This document shows, one piece after another, positions 54,980-64,000 of a DNA stretch of 64,000 bases. The notes beneath the pieces are model-generated. The model searched no databases, had not been told where the DNA came from, and saw only the letters and a list, made by a program, of their open reading frames with translations. The position numbers were made by a program, and so were the translations under genes. The stretch comes from Methanocaldococcus sp. FS406-22 (GTDB lineage Archaea; AGJL01; Methanococci; Methanococcales; Methanocaldococcaceae). The stretch covers positions 506,729 to 570,728 of the forward strand of contig NC_013887.1 of assembly GCF_000025525.1 (NCBI RefSeq). The letters run 5' to 3'. Position 1 is the stretch's first letter. Every line of letters begins with the position of its first letter.

Positions 54980-56878
54980 ATGTTGAAAGTCCTCATCTCC
55001 CCTTTAGGTGTTGGAGACACAAAAGCCAATGTTCGTGAAAGGCAATATCAGATGGCAAAATATAAATTTGGTAATGAGATAACTGAAGAGCCATTTATTT
55101 TATCAATTTTAATTAAAAAGTTAAAGGTAGATAAAGTTATTGTTGTGGGGACTGCTAAATCAATGTGGGAAAGGTTATATGAATATTATGCTAAAAAAGT
55201 TGATGAATTTGATGAAGAATACTGGATAGAGATTGGAGAAAAGGTAGGAAAGTCAAAATATGACAATTATGAACTTTCTGAAAGTGATTTAAAGAGAGTG
55301 GGGGAGATTATTGACAAATATTTGAAAAAAATTAATCCTAATGCTGTTGGCGGTTCTAAGTGTAAGATTATTAAGTATGGAATCACTGAGGAAGAGATTT
55401 GGGAGAATTTTGATTTATTTATGAACTTAATAAATGAGGTAAATGATGGAGATGAGATTTATTTAGATATAACTCACTCATTTAGGTCTATCCCATTGTT
55501 TATGTATGTTATGTTGGAGTTTATGAAGTATTTTAAAAATGTTAAGCTAAAGGGAATCTTTTATGGGATGTTTGATGTAAGATGGGAATTTGGTGGCATA
55601 GTTCCAGTTGTTGATTTAAGTCCAATATTTGAAATATCAGAGTGGATTAGGGGAATGTATGAATTCACTACTTATGGAAACAGTTATTTAATTTCAAAGC
55701 TTTTGGAAAAAGAAGACAAAGAAATAGCTGAGAAATTACAAAAAATTTCGAGATATATTGATGCAAATTATTTAAAAGAACTGAGAGAGGAAGTTAAAAA
55801 CCTAAAACCATTATTAGATGATAAAAAAGACAAAGGGAAATTTTTAAAATATTTCATCCCTGAGTTGTATAAGTTTATTGAGAGATTGAAATATGAAGAT
55901 TCTGATTTTGAGTTTCAAATATCTATGGCAAAATGGAACTTTGACAATAAAAAATACAGTTCTGGTTACTTATGTCTAACTGATTCAATATTTTGGAGAT
56001 TGTGCGAGCTTTATAATTTGCCACCAATTCACGAGAATAGGGAAACAATGAAAGGAATAATATACAATCCTTGCTTAAATAAATATCCTGCATTTGGGGC
56101 TATAAAGGATATACATTATAGAAGATTAAGAAATATAAGAAACAAAATTGCTCATGCAGACGTTAGCAAGAAAGGAGATGAGTTCAATCCTGAAAATGAC
56201 TTAAAAGATGTTATTGATTTATTAAAAAATATAGAATTGCCAGATTTTGATAAAGTAATTGAGGAGCTAAAGCTTAGTGTTAAAAACAATCCGAATGAAA
56301 AAACATTAAAACTGCTAAAAAATATTTTAAATATGCAAATAATTAAAAAAATAATTAAAGCGTATAATTTTGAAGATAATGAGGAATATTGGAATTTTGT
56401 AAGGAACTATCTGTTAAATAGAAACAGCAGATGTAATAGTGAAAAACTGAGAGAAATTATCAATATATTCCACAAAAACATAAATAGTGTTGATGAATTG
56501 GAAGAAGCTTTTGACATGTTAAATAATACAAAAGATGAGGAATTATTGGATAGTTTAGCACTACAAAATGCAATTATGCATTATGCCAAATCTAAGCTTT
56601 CTAATGCCTATAATGTTGAAGATAAAGAGGATAAAGAGATGTTTAGATGGATTTTGTTGAACAAAAATCTTTGCTCAAAAAATAATATTCTAAGCGAGAT
56701 AAATGCCAATTACTTTAAAATATACTCAAATAGGTTTAAACCTATATCTAATGAAGTAATAAATGCCTCTAAGGAGATAATTAATTTGCTAAATAAAGAT
56801 TTATCAGAAATATCAGAAGATATACCTTTCGATGTAATAAAAAGAGAATATAACAAATTTTACAATAATAGAAGGTGA
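54980..56878 (+). CDS. csx1: CARF-HEPN CRISPR effector, Csx1/TM1812 type
   Basis: A 632-residue protein. The N-terminal CARF domain binds cyclic oligoadenylate: LISPLGVGDTKANVRERQYQ, a GTAKSMWE loop and YLDITHSFRSIPLFMYVML (the DxTHxFRS motif of the TM1812 family). The HEPN ribonuclease motif RNKIAH is at 387-392. About 240 further residues follow that, helical and unassigned, longer than usual Csx1. When Cas10 makes cyclic oligoadenylate this protein should degrade RNA non-specifically. ATG follows GAGGTGGA. It opens the csm operon, divergent from truA. Confidence 0.88.
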   Translation: MLKVLISPLGVGDTKANVRERQYQMAKYKFGNEITEEPFILSILIKKLKVDKVIVVGTAKSMWERLYEYYAKKVDEFDEEYWIEIGEKVGKSKYDNYELSESDLKRVGEIIDKYLKKINPNAVGGSKCKIIKYGITEEEIWENFDLFMNLINEVNDGDEIYLDITHSFRSIPLFMYVMLEFMKYFKNVKLKGIFYGMFDVRWEFGGIVPVVDLSPIFEISEWIRGMYEFTTYGNSYLISKLLEKEDKEIAEKLQKISRYIDANYLKELREEVKNLKPLLDDKKDKGKFLKYFIPELYKFIERLKYEDSDFEFQISMAKWNFDNKKYSSGYLCLTDSIFWRLCELYNLPPIHENRETMKGIIYNPCLNKYPAFGAIKDIHYRRLRNIRNKIAHADVSKKGDEFNPENDLKDVIDLLKNIELPDFDKVIEELKLSVKNNPNEKTLKLLKNILNMQIIKKIIKAYNFEDNEEYWNFVRNYLLNRNSRCNSEKLREIINIFHKNINSVDELEEAFDMLNNTKDEELLDSLALQNAIMHYAKSKLSNAYNVEDKEDKEMFRWILLNKNLCSKNNILSEINANYFKIYSNRFKPISNEVINASKEIINLLNKDLSEISEDIPFDVIKREYNKFYNNRR

Positions 56879-56882
56879 AATT

Positions 56883-57272
56883 ATGCCGAGAATGTTTTTG
56901 TTATTTTCCCATAAGCTTACAGAAGAGCAAATTAAGGATGCAAAGGAAAGTCTAAAAGTGGATGAATTCATTTACTTACCTAAAGAACTTCAAGAATTAT
57001 GGTCTAACATTCCTCCAGATATCGAAGATATTGAAGATTATATAAAGCCAATAAAAGATTTTTTGAAAAAATATGCCAAACCAAAAGATTATGTTTTAAT
57101 CCAAGGGGATTTCGGAGCTACATATAAGATGGTAAATTTTGCAATTGATAATGATTTAATACCCATATACTCCACTACAAAACGAATCGTAAAAGATATA
57201 TATAAAGATAGGAAAATAATTACCATTAGAAAATTTGAACATTGTAGATTTAGGAAATATGAGGCATATTAA
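56883..57272 (+). CDS. csx20: Csx20-like small CRISPR-associated protein
   Basis: A 129-residue protein with FLLFSHKLTEEQIKDAKESL, a conserved FIYLPKELQELWSNIPPD segment, and YVLIQGDFGATYKMVNFAID, consistent with the Csx20 family as I remember it. The Rossmann-like pattern with a QGDFGA turn resembles small CARF-derived proteins, and Csx20 has been proposed as a candidate ring nuclease that removes cyclic oligoadenylate. It starts four bases after the csx1 stop. Family call moderately sure; activity is inference. Confidence 0.7.
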   Translation: MPRMFLLFSHKLTEEQIKDAKESLKVDEFIYLPKELQELWSNIPPDIEDIEDYIKPIKDFLKKYAKPKDYVLIQGDFGATYKMVNFAIDNDLIPIYSTTKRIVKDIYKDRKIITIRKFEHCRFRKYEAY

Positions 57273-57308
57273 GTTGTTAGTTTAGAAATGTAAAGTTGGG
57301 GGATTTGG

Positions 57309-60044
57309 ATGAAAGAATATGATGAATACACTGCCTTAAAAATTGGGGCATTACTCCATGACATTGGAAAATTTTTGCAAAGAACAACAAACAAAGAATT
57401 TAATGGAAATCATCAAACTGTTGGAGCAAATTTCGTTGAAAAAAATTATGAAAAGTTTGGAATAGATAAAGATATTGTGAAGGATGTTGTTGATTTAATT
57501 AAAGAACATCACAATAAAAATAAAAAAACTGGATTGGTGGGCATATTAAGATTAGCCGACTGGTTAAGTAGTGCTGAAAGAGATGAAGTAGAAGAAGGAA
57601 ACAACAATATATATAAAATCCCAAAAGAAGAGCAGAGATTATTATCAATTTTTGAACTTATAAGATTGAATGAGAAAGATAGAAAAAATATTGAGGACAA
57701 AATATCCCAAATATACATTAAAGGAGGAAAGTATGGATTACAGCCATTGGCAATAAATAATTATACAATCTTTCCGTATACATCTCCAAATCCTGACTAC
57801 AATACTTTGTATGAAAAATTTTCCAAGGAATTAGAAGAAACAAAGATAGATAACTTTAAAAAACTTTATCAATTAATCCAAAAATACTTCTGGTGTGTTC
57901 CATCTGCAACAAATTGGAAAAAAGTTAGGGGGTATTTACCAGACATCTCCCTTTATGACCATTTAAAAACAACTTGTGCAATTGCATGCTGTTTATATCA
58001 AATCTACAAAGAAAATGCAAGTAAAAATGAAAAAGCTGATGCAATATTAACAGATGATATGCTAAATGAACTTTTAGACAAACTTCCAATAGGTGAAGAT
58101 GGTTTATATGATGAATCGAATCCTTCCTGGGAAAAATATACCTTATTCTCCCTTATTCATGGAGATATTTCTGGAATACAGAAATTTATATTCAAAATTA
58201 CATCAAAATATGCTACAAAATCATTAAAGGGAAGAAGCTTTTATCTCGACTTTTTAACTGAAATTGTTGCAAAATGGATATGTAAAGAGCTAAATTTACC
58301 AATAACGAATATATTGTTTTATGGAGGAGGGCATTTTTACATTCTAAGCTATAAGATAAAGGATAATGTAATTGATGAATTTGAGAAAAAGATTAATAAC
58401 CTTTTATATGAGATGTTCAGAACCGATTTATACATAACTATTGCAAAAGTTGATATAAAACCATATGAGTTTTTATCTCAGGAAAAATCAAACTTTTCAA
58501 AAAAGTGGAAAGAGGTTGCTGATGAAACAATTCAGAAAAAACTAAGAAGGTTTTATTATAAATTTAGTGAGGAGCTATTTGAACCGTATGGCATTGGAAT
58601 TGAAGAAAGATGTGCTATTTGTAAAAACGAGATAACTGAAAGTGAAATGCATAAACTATATGATGATGAAGATGGAGCAAAAATTTGCAAATACTGTGCT
58701 TCATTTGTAGAATTAACAGAATTCCTGAAGGATTATTATACAAATGGTAAAATTGACTTCAATAAAACAAAAATAAAAAGGACAGACATCGTTATAGAGG
58801 ACAGGCTAAGATTAAAAGATATTCCAGCCATTGCATCTTTAATAAAAGGAATTAAAGAATATGAGGGATTAAATATCAACTTCAACGATGACGAATATTT
58901 TTTGAATACTTACAACCTTCCAGATAAAAATGGGGAGCTAAAAATTCCATTCAAAATTTGGAGTATTGCATTTCCATTAAAAGAAGTTGAAGATGAAAAT
59001 GGAAAAATCAGAAAGGAGATAAAGGACTTTGATACGTTAGCAAAGCAGGCAGAAGAAAGAACTGGGACAAATAAAATAGCTATCTTAAAGATGGATGTTG
59101 ATAATCTTGGGACTATATTCACTGAAGGTTTGGGGAACAGAGCTTCTCTTTCAAGATTAAGCACTTTAAGCTCTATGTTAACCTTATTCTTTACTGGTTA
59201 TATCCCATATTTAATCAAGAAGGAAACATTTAAAGGGACAGTTGAAGGAAAAGAGGTTGAGCTTAATTACAAAGATAATATCTATTTAGTTTATTCAGGA
59301 GGAGATGATACACTGATAGTTGGTGCCTGGGATGCCATTTGGAATTTAGCTAAGAAAATAAGAAAAGAATTCAAGAGATTTGTGTGCTACAATCCAGATA
59401 TAACGCTAAGTGCCGGAATCGTCATAATTAATCCTAAGTTTGAATTTAAAAAGGCTGTGAATATGGCTGAAAATGAATTGGAGACTGGAAAAGAATATGT
59501 CATTTATGAAAATGAAGAAAAAGACGAAAAAATTGACAAAAATGCTTTGACAATATTCAACTGCCCAATGAATTGGGATTTAGAGGTTTGCTATGATAAA
59601 GAGGTATGGGAAAAATGGCATAAATTGAAGGAAATTAATGCTCTACCAGAGATTTACGAAAACATCTTACTTAAATCAAAAATTGAGCAATTAGTGGAGA
59701 AATTCAACGAAGAAAAACTGGAAGAGAAATTTGAAAAAGCAATTAAAAACACAGGAAAGAAGAGATTACTGCATATCTCTCAATTCGTTGCGGAGAGATT
59801 AGAAAAAATTGTTGAAAGAAATAAAAATGGAGAGATTGTTATTAACCTCCCATATTATTGGAGAACTTTATATTACTTACATAGAAACTATGAGAAAAAC
59901 TTTGATTATGTGAAATTCTTAGAAGAATATCTTAAGGATAAAGTAATGGCACTGATTAAATCCGATGAACAAAAAATAAAATTCAGTTGCAATGACTTAA
60001 AGGTTTCTGCCAAAATAATAGAACTTAAAAATAGAAAAGGGTGA
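57309..60044 (+). CDS. cas10: Cas10/Csm1, type III-A effector and cyclic oligoadenylate synthase
   Basis: A 911-residue protein. HD nuclease domain: [14 protein letters not shown] (His17-Asp18) and later IKEHHNKN. Zn-ribbon cysteines: C435, C438, C460, C463. The second palm domain has the cyclase motif [14 protein letters not shown] (GGDD at 664-667). A C-terminal helical domain follows. All active-site motifs are intact, so both DNA cleavage and cyclic oligoadenylate synthesis are predicted. GTTGGGGGATTTGG precedes ATG 57309. Target-RNA binding by the Csm complex activates it. Confidence 0.97.
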   Translation: MKEYDEYTALKIGALLHDIGKFLQRTTNKEFNGNHQTVGANFVEKNYEKFGIDKDIVKDVVDLIKEHHNKNKKTGLVGILRLADWLSSAERDEVEEGNNNIYKIPKEEQRLLSIFELIRLNEKDRKNIEDKISQIYIKGGKYGLQPLAINNYTIFPYTSPNPDYNTLYEKFSKELEETKIDNFKKLYQLIQKYFWCVPSATNWKKVRGYLPDISLYDHLKTTCAIACCLYQIYKENASKNEKADAILTDDMLNELLDKLPIGEDGLYDESNPSWEKYTLFSLIHGDISGIQKFIFKITSKYATKSLKGRSFYLDFLTEIVAKWICKELNLPITNILFYGGGHFYILSYKIKDNVIDEFEKKINNLLYEMFRTDLYITIAKVDIKPYEFLSQEKSNFSKKWKEVADETIQKKLRRFYYKFSEELFEPYGIGIEERCAICKNEITESEMHKLYDDEDGAKICKYCASFVELTEFLKDYYTNGKIDFNKTKIKRTDIVIEDRLRLKDIPAIASLIKGIKEYEGLNINFNDDEYFLNTYNLPDKNGELKIPFKIWSIAFPLKEVEDENGKIRKEIKDFDTLAKQAEERTGTNKIAILKMDVDNLGTIFTEGLGNRASLSRLSTLSSMLTLFFTGYIPYLIKKETFKGTVEGKEVELNYKDNIYLVYSGGDDTLIVGAWDAIWNLAKKIRKEFKRFVCYNPDITLSAGIVIINPKFEFKKAVNMAENELETGKEYVIYENEEKDEKIDKNALTIFNCPMNWDLEVCYDKEVWEKWHKLKEINALPEIYENILLKSKIEQLVEKFNEEKLEEKFEKAIKNTGKKRLLHISQFVAERLEKIVERNKNGEIVINLPYYWRTLYYLHRNYEKNFDYVKFLEEYLKDKVMALIKSDEQKIKFSCNDLKVSAKIIELKNRKG

Positions 60045-60048
60045 TATT

Positions 60049-60447
60049 ATGAGCAATATTGGAAAATGCATCTTAACAGATGAAAAAATTGACACAATAT
60101 TAAATATCAACAGTGAAAATGCGAATGAAGTTATTGAGATTGCTGAAGATTTAGCTAAAAAATTAGAAGAGATTCCATCATCAAAAATGAGGGACTTTTA
60201 TGACTATGTTTTAAGAATTGACGAAACTGGGGATTGGTATAAAGAACTCGTTTTATTAAAACCAAAATTAGCTTATAATTTTGGTAAAGAGACCAATAGA
60301 AGAAAAAAAGAAGCTTTAGAAAAATTAGCAGGAACATTTAGTAAAATAATAGACGAAATAAATAACGATAAAGACAAATTTAAAAATTTCAAGACATTCT
60401 TTGAGGCATTGGTTGCTTATCATAAAATCCATGCAAAATCACAATAA
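60049..60447 (+). CDS. csm2: Csm2, small subunit
   Basis: A 132-residue helical, charged protein in the position of the type III-A small subunit between cas10 and csm3. [20 protein letters not shown] and [20 protein letters not shown] match the Csm2 pattern. It lines the belly of the complex along the target RNA. The ATG lies four bases after the cas10 stop with GGGTGATATT before it. Confidence 0.9.
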   Translation: MSNIGKCILTDEKIDTILNINSENANEVIEIAEDLAKKLEEIPSSKMRDFYDYVLRIDETGDWYKELVLLKPKLAYNFGKETNRRKKEALEKLAGTFSKIIDEINNDKDKFKNFKTFFEALVAYHKIHAKSQ

Positions 60448-60473
60448 ATAAAAACTTTTTGGGGGGATAGGGT

Positions 60474-61211
60474 ATGGAAGATAACATCTTAACTTTAAAA
60501 GGAAAAGTTATATTAGAAGGAGTTATTGAATTAAAAACTGGGATGCATATTGGAGGAACAAAAGAGACATTAAAAATTGGAGGAACTGACAACCCTGTTA
60601 TTAGAGATGCATTTGGAAATATATTAATCCCTGGAAGTTCTTTAAAGGGAAAAATTAGGGCCTTATTAGAAAAAAAGGATGGAAAATATAAGACAGATGT
60701 TAGAGGAAATAATTTGCCATGCAATTGCGGGGAGTGTGAAATCTGCAAAATCTTCGGGCCTCATGATTCAAAAGCTATTCAAGAGCCAGTTAGGATTATG
60801 GTTAGAGATGCCTATTTACAACCAGAAGGTGAAAAGAAACCTCATGATTACTTAGAAATTAAAGTAGAGAACACAATAGATAGAGTCAAGGGAACCACTA
60901 TAAAAGGTGGAATTAGAAACATGGAGAGAGTAGTTGCAGGAAGTAAATTTAAATTTGAGATTGTTTTTAACGTCTATAAAAAAGACGATATAAAATTAAT
61001 TAAAAAATTTATTGAAGGTATGAGATTATTAGAAGACGATTATTTGGGTGGCTCTGGAAGTAGAGGTTATGGAAAAATTGAATTTAAGGATTTAAAGATA
61101 ATAAATAAGCCAAAAGAGTACTATGAGATGAAAATAAAAGATGTAAAATTAGAATCTGCCAGTAACTTAGATGATTTGATGGCCAAATTAGAGGAGATTT
61201 GGAGCTATTAG
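60474..61211 (+). CDS. csm3: Csm3, backbone RAMP and target-RNA nuclease
   Basis: A 245-residue Cas7-type RAMP. LKTGMHIGGTKETLKIGGTD contains the region with the catalytic aspartate, PGSSLKGKIRALLEKK is the glycine-rich RAMP loop, CNCGECEICKIFGPHD a cysteine cluster (probable zinc site), and LGGSGSRGYGKIEF the C-terminal G-rich loop. Several copies coat the crRNA and cut target RNA at six-base steps. The ribosome binding site is GGGGGGATAGGGT. Confidence 0.95.
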   Translation: MEDNILTLKGKVILEGVIELKTGMHIGGTKETLKIGGTDNPVIRDAFGNILIPGSSLKGKIRALLEKKDGKYKTDVRGNNLPCNCGECEICKIFGPHDSKAIQEPVRIMVRDAYLQPEGEKKPHDYLEIKVENTIDRVKGTTIKGGIRNMERVVAGSKFKFEIVFNVYKKDDIKLIKKFIEGMRLLEDDYLGGSGSRGYGKIEFKDLKIINKPKEYYEMKIKDVKLESASNLDDLMAKLEEIWSY

Positions 61212-61262
61212 CATCAATTATTTCTTAATTTTTAAATGTTAATTAAAATCTTTTGGTGAGCA

Positions 61263-62324
61263 ATGATGGAGATGATTGTATTAAAACCAAAAATAAATAG
61301 CAAATTCCATTTTGGGGAAGGGAGTTTAGAAGGAAGCAATTATATTTTTCATTCGAATAGCTTATTCTCTGCAATAGCAAATAATTATATAAAAATATAT
61401 GGAGAAGATGAAGATTTCGAAAAGATAAAAAACATAAAGCTATCATCATTGTTCTTAAAAGTGGATGATATTTATTTAATCCCAAAACCAGAGCATCCGA
61501 GATTTTACATATTGAAAAATAAGGTAGAGGGAGTTAGACCAAAAGATATTAAAAAAATTCAGTTTTTTTCAATAAAAGCTTATAAAGAACTTTTAGAAGG
61601 AATATTAAATTGGAATGAAAATAGATTAAAAGAAATTATCGATAATCAAGTGATAAATAAAACTATACTCGTATCTAATGAAGAAGTTGAAAAGTTAAAA
61701 AATATTTTTGAAGTTGGAAACAAAAAATTAATTTCAAGAGTTATTGAACAAAAAGTAGCGATAGATAGGTTAAAAAACACTACCTTAGAAAAAGATGGTA
61801 GAGGACAACTATACAATATAGAGTTCATAAAACTCCATCCAAAAGCCGAATTTTACTTTTTAATTGATTATAATAGCGATGACGGTGAGTTTATTAAAAA
61901 AGTAAAAGCATCAATCAAATTAATTGAAGATGAGGGATTGGGGGGAAAGAGAAGTATTGGAGCCGGTTTCTTTGAAAACGTTGAGTTTTTGGATATGCCG
62001 AAGGACTTCAAAGGATTGTTCGAAAAAGATGAAAAATATTCAGTGTTATTGGGAGTAGGAATCCCAAAAAATGACGATATTAAAAAAATAGGATATTATA
62101 AACTGATAGAGATTGGAGGCTATATTTATCATCCAAAATGTTTAACAAAACCAAAAAGAAATGTTTTAGCTTTAGCAGAAGGTTCTATTGTTAAAAAGGA
62201 ATTTGAAGGAGATATAAAAGATATTACTCCAGAAAATTACAAAATTAGTAAGGTATATGCTCATGGAAAGCCAATATTACTCCCATTTAATTTAAAGGGG
62301 GATAAAAATGAAAGTAAAATGTAA
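61263..62324 (+). CDS. csm4: Csm4, Cas5-type RAMP
   Basis: A 353-residue RAMP. VLKPKINSKFHFGEGSLEGS, the SNSLFSAIANNYIKIYG loop and EGLGGKRSIGAGFFENVEFL (glycine-rich loop) are Csm4 features. It holds the crRNA 5' handle and contacts Cas10. GGTGAG lies before ATG 61263; ATG 61266 is an equal alternative. Its end overlaps csm5 by 17 bases. Confidence 0.93.
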   Translation: MMEMIVLKPKINSKFHFGEGSLEGSNYIFHSNSLFSAIANNYIKIYGEDEDFEKIKNIKLSSLFLKVDDIYLIPKPEHPRFYILKNKVEGVRPKDIKKIQFFSIKAYKELLEGILNWNENRLKEIIDNQVINKTILVSNEEVEKLKNIFEVGNKKLISRVIEQKVAIDRLKNTTLEKDGRGQLYNIEFIKLHPKAEFYFLIDYNSDDGEFIKKVKASIKLIEDEGLGGKRSIGAGFFENVEFLDMPKDFKGLFEKDEKYSVLLGVGIPKNDDIKKIGYYKLIEIGGYIYHPKCLTKPKRNVLALAEGSIVKKEFEGDIKDITPENYKISKVYAHGKPILLPFNLKGDKNESKM

Positions 62325-63417
62325 AACAATAAGTCCATTGTTTATTGGTTGTGGGGAAGAATATTCACAGCTGGATTATTTCATAGAAAATGATACTGCT
62401 TATATAATTGATTTAGAAAAGGCAATTTCTGAGTTAAATGACTTAAAAAAAGTGGATGAGATTAGCAGATTGATTATCTCCAACACTACAAACAATAGAT
62501 TAAACCTCAATGCAAAGGACATCTTAGAAAGTATCGGTTTAAATGCTGAAGATTATGTTGTAAAAAAAATAAAATGTGAAATAAAGAGCGATAGTAAGAC
62601 AAGAGTAAAAAGATTCATCTACCAAAATAATAACTATTATGTTCCAGGAAGTTCTATTAAAGGTGCTATAAGAACTGCTTATATATTCAATTACTTTGAT
62701 AGAAACTTTACTGAATTAATTAAAATATTAAAAGATGTGAAAATTAGTGATAAAGGAAAAGAAGTTGTTAATAGAGCTATTAGTAAAAACATTCATGATG
62801 ATTTCTTTAAATATCTGTTAATTTCAGATAGTGATTTTGTAGATGAGGATTTCAGGTTCATAACAACAAAAAGATGGAAATTTGCCAATAGAAGATTGGG
62901 AGTTAAAGTAGATGCTGAAGTAATGATGAATAAAAACGAGTTTGAGGTAGATATAAAAATTAACGATGAATTTTTTGAAAAAATGAAAATAAAATTAAAT
63001 AAACCAAATAATGACATTGAAAAATTTGAAAAATTAAAAGATTTATGTAATGAGTTTTCAAAAACCGTTGTTGAGTTCGAATTAAAAAGAAACAATCCTG
63101 TTCATGTTGAAAAATTTTATGAAAAACTCTTAGCTGATATAAGAAAAGGAGATGCATTATATTTAAATTTAGGATTTGGAGGAGGGTTTTTAAGTAAGAC
63201 CGTCTATCCGTTGATATGGAAGCACGATAAAGAAAACAGGATGTTTAAAGAAATTAAAAGAGTATTTCTATATTTGGCAGGAAGAAACACAAAACTAAAA
63301 AATGCATGGTATAGAGCAAACAGCTATTTAGATTTCCCTACAACAAAAACCTTCTATGTAAAAGATAAAAGTGTTATTGCTCCATTAGGATGGATTAAGA
63401 TGGAGTTGGTGGAATAA
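62308..63417 (+). CDS. csm5: Csm5, terminal RAMP
   Basis: A 369-residue RAMP. CKTISPLFIGCGEEYSQLDY, YVPGSSIKGAIRTAYIFNYF (glycine-rich helix start) and LGFGGGFLSKTVYPLIW mark Csm5. It caps the crRNA 3' side and helps recruit trimming nucleases. The gene starts inside csm4 with AAAGGGGGATAAA before it, and its stop shares a base with the next start (TAATG), showing tight coupling. Confidence 0.93.
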   Translation: MKVKCKTISPLFIGCGEEYSQLDYFIENDTAYIIDLEKAISELNDLKKVDEISRLIISNTTNNRLNLNAKDILESIGLNAEDYVVKKIKCEIKSDSKTRVKRFIYQNNNYYVPGSSIKGAIRTAYIFNYFDRNFTELIKILKDVKISDKGKEVVNRAISKNIHDDFFKYLLISDSDFVDEDFRFITTKRWKFANRRLGVKVDAEVMMNKNEFEVDIKINDEFFEKMKIKLNKPNNDIEKFEKLKDLCNEFSKTVVEFELKRNNPVHVEKFYEKLLADIRKGDALYLNLGFGGGFLSKTVYPLIWKHDKENRMFKEIKRVFLYLAGRNTKLKNAWYRANSYLDFPTTKTFYVKDKSVIAPLGWIKMELVE

Positions 63418-64000
63418 TGCAAAGAATATTAATTGCCCCTTGGGGAAACTTTGTAACATGGAAAGAAGTTATATACTCATTTGATGGCATTGAAAAAGAG
63501 TCAAAAAGTTCAATATCTGCAATTTGTGAAAAAATAAATCCAGATAAGGTTTATATATTGGTTTTAGACACTTTATCTAATTTAGAGTCAGAAAATTATG
63601 AAGATATTGTAAAAGAAGTTAAAGAAAAGACAGAGAGTTTTATAAAAGAAAATTTAAACATTGACAACTACGAAATAATTGTATGTCCAGGCGTTGGAAC
63701 ATTTCCAAACGGGAAATTTTATGGGAATTTAGTTGATTATTATTCCTTTGCTCTTTATGAATTGTCTAAAAGATTTGATGGGGACTTAGAGGTTCATTTA
63801 GACTTAACACATGGTTTAAATTACATGCCCGTCTTAACTTACAGAGTAGTTAAAGACCTTTTAGAGATTCAATCAATTAAAAACAAGGTTAGATTAGTTG
63901 TTTATAACTCCGACCCATATGTTGGAAGAGAAAAAGAAACATTAAATATTCATATTGTAGAGAATAAAACTATTATTCCATCCCTAAACTTTGATGGCGT
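63417..64000 (+). CDS. CARF-domain CRISPR protein (DxTHG motif, MJ1666/Csx1 type), partial
   Basis: Runs off the right edge after 194 codons. RILIAPWGNFVTWKEVIYSF is the CARF N-terminus, and LEVHLDLTHGLNYMPVLTYR carries the DxTHG motif. The nuclease domain expected behind it is outside the window. A second CARF protein in one operon next to csx1 suggests layered signalling (two effectors, or an effector and a regulator). Confidence 0.88.
   Translation, partial: MQRILIAPWGNFVTWKEVIYSFDGIEKESKSSISAICEKINPDKVYILVLDTLSNLESENYEDIVKEVKEKTESFIKENLNIDNYEIIVCPGVGTFPNGKFYGNLVDYYSFALYELSKRFDGDLEVHLDLTHGLNYMPVLTYRVVKDLLEIQSIKNKVRLVVYNSDPYVGREKETLNIHIVENKTIIPSLNFDG

Overview
The window looks like chromosomal DNA of a hyperthermophilic, hydrogenotrophic methanogen of the genus Methanocaldococcus. 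The base composition is very AT-rich, with GC-rich islands only at stable RNAs. Start sites are preceded by GGTGA-type ribosome binding sites. Marker genes include SepCysS, methanogenesis marker proteins 4, 12 and 16, an archaeal split carB, AglB, a geranylgeranyl reductase, aTrm56 and an MVP-type potassium channel. Many genes look like M. jannaschii orthologues from memory, but blocks that I remember as distant in M. jannaschii sit side by side here, so this is probably a related species. No database search was run.

Layout. 1-4.6 kb: small hypothetical and membrane genes, a gamma-glutamylcyclotransferase fold next to a class II amidotransferase, and two frameshifted accessory genes. 4.6-10.3 kb: a type IV restriction-like operon of a large McrB with an extra domain inside its AAA module, McrC, and a beta-CASP-like metallo-beta-lactamase; mcrB is interrupted by a one-base shift at an A7 tract. 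10.4-20.7 kb: housekeeping genes (geranylgeranyl reductase, NhaP, CbiE, CrcB, DUF190, AglB, LarC, aTrm56, nitroreductase, TatD). 20.8-23.9 kb: a second, decaying McrB-like plus DUF2357/PD-(D/E)XK pair, with one frameshift in each gene. 24.2-28.3 kb: split carB, with a small membrane protein and a DUF4258/DUF2283 toxin-antitoxin-like pair between the halves. 28.4-41.7 kb: gltX, rlmE, a flippase, uppS, methanogenesis markers 4 and 12, an oxyanion-type ABC transporter, prs, TraB family and truD. A 316-bp hairpin-rich insertion lies in the 3' end of the marker 4 gene. 41.8-42.1 kb: tRNA-Val and tRNA-Ser. 42.5-47.7 kb: transglutaminase-like protein, two tandem K+ channels, a GATase/P-loop fusion and an SDH-type protease. 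47.7-48.7 kb: a CRISPR array with a long G-poor leader. 48.7-54.9 kb: HtpX, marker 16, two tiny membrane proteins, SepCysS, MarC, a GC-rich structured RNA and truA. 55.0-64.0 kb: a type III-A (Csm) CRISPR-Cas operon with CARF effectors, running off the right end.

How it fits together. The window carries at least three defence modules (McrBC-MBL, a decayed McrB/DUF524 pair, Csm plus CRISPR array). All five single-base frameshifts that I could reconstruct fall in defence or hypothetical genes and none in a core gene, which suggests relaxed selection or on/off switching at homopolymers, although sequencing error cannot be excluded from the sequence alone. The most novel-looking items are the McrB-McrC-MBL operon, the 316-bp element, the 101-bp nested inverted repeat between the two ABC transporter genes, the matching pre-ribosome-binding-site hairpins before crcB and the ABC ATPase gene, and the GC-rich RNA beside truA.
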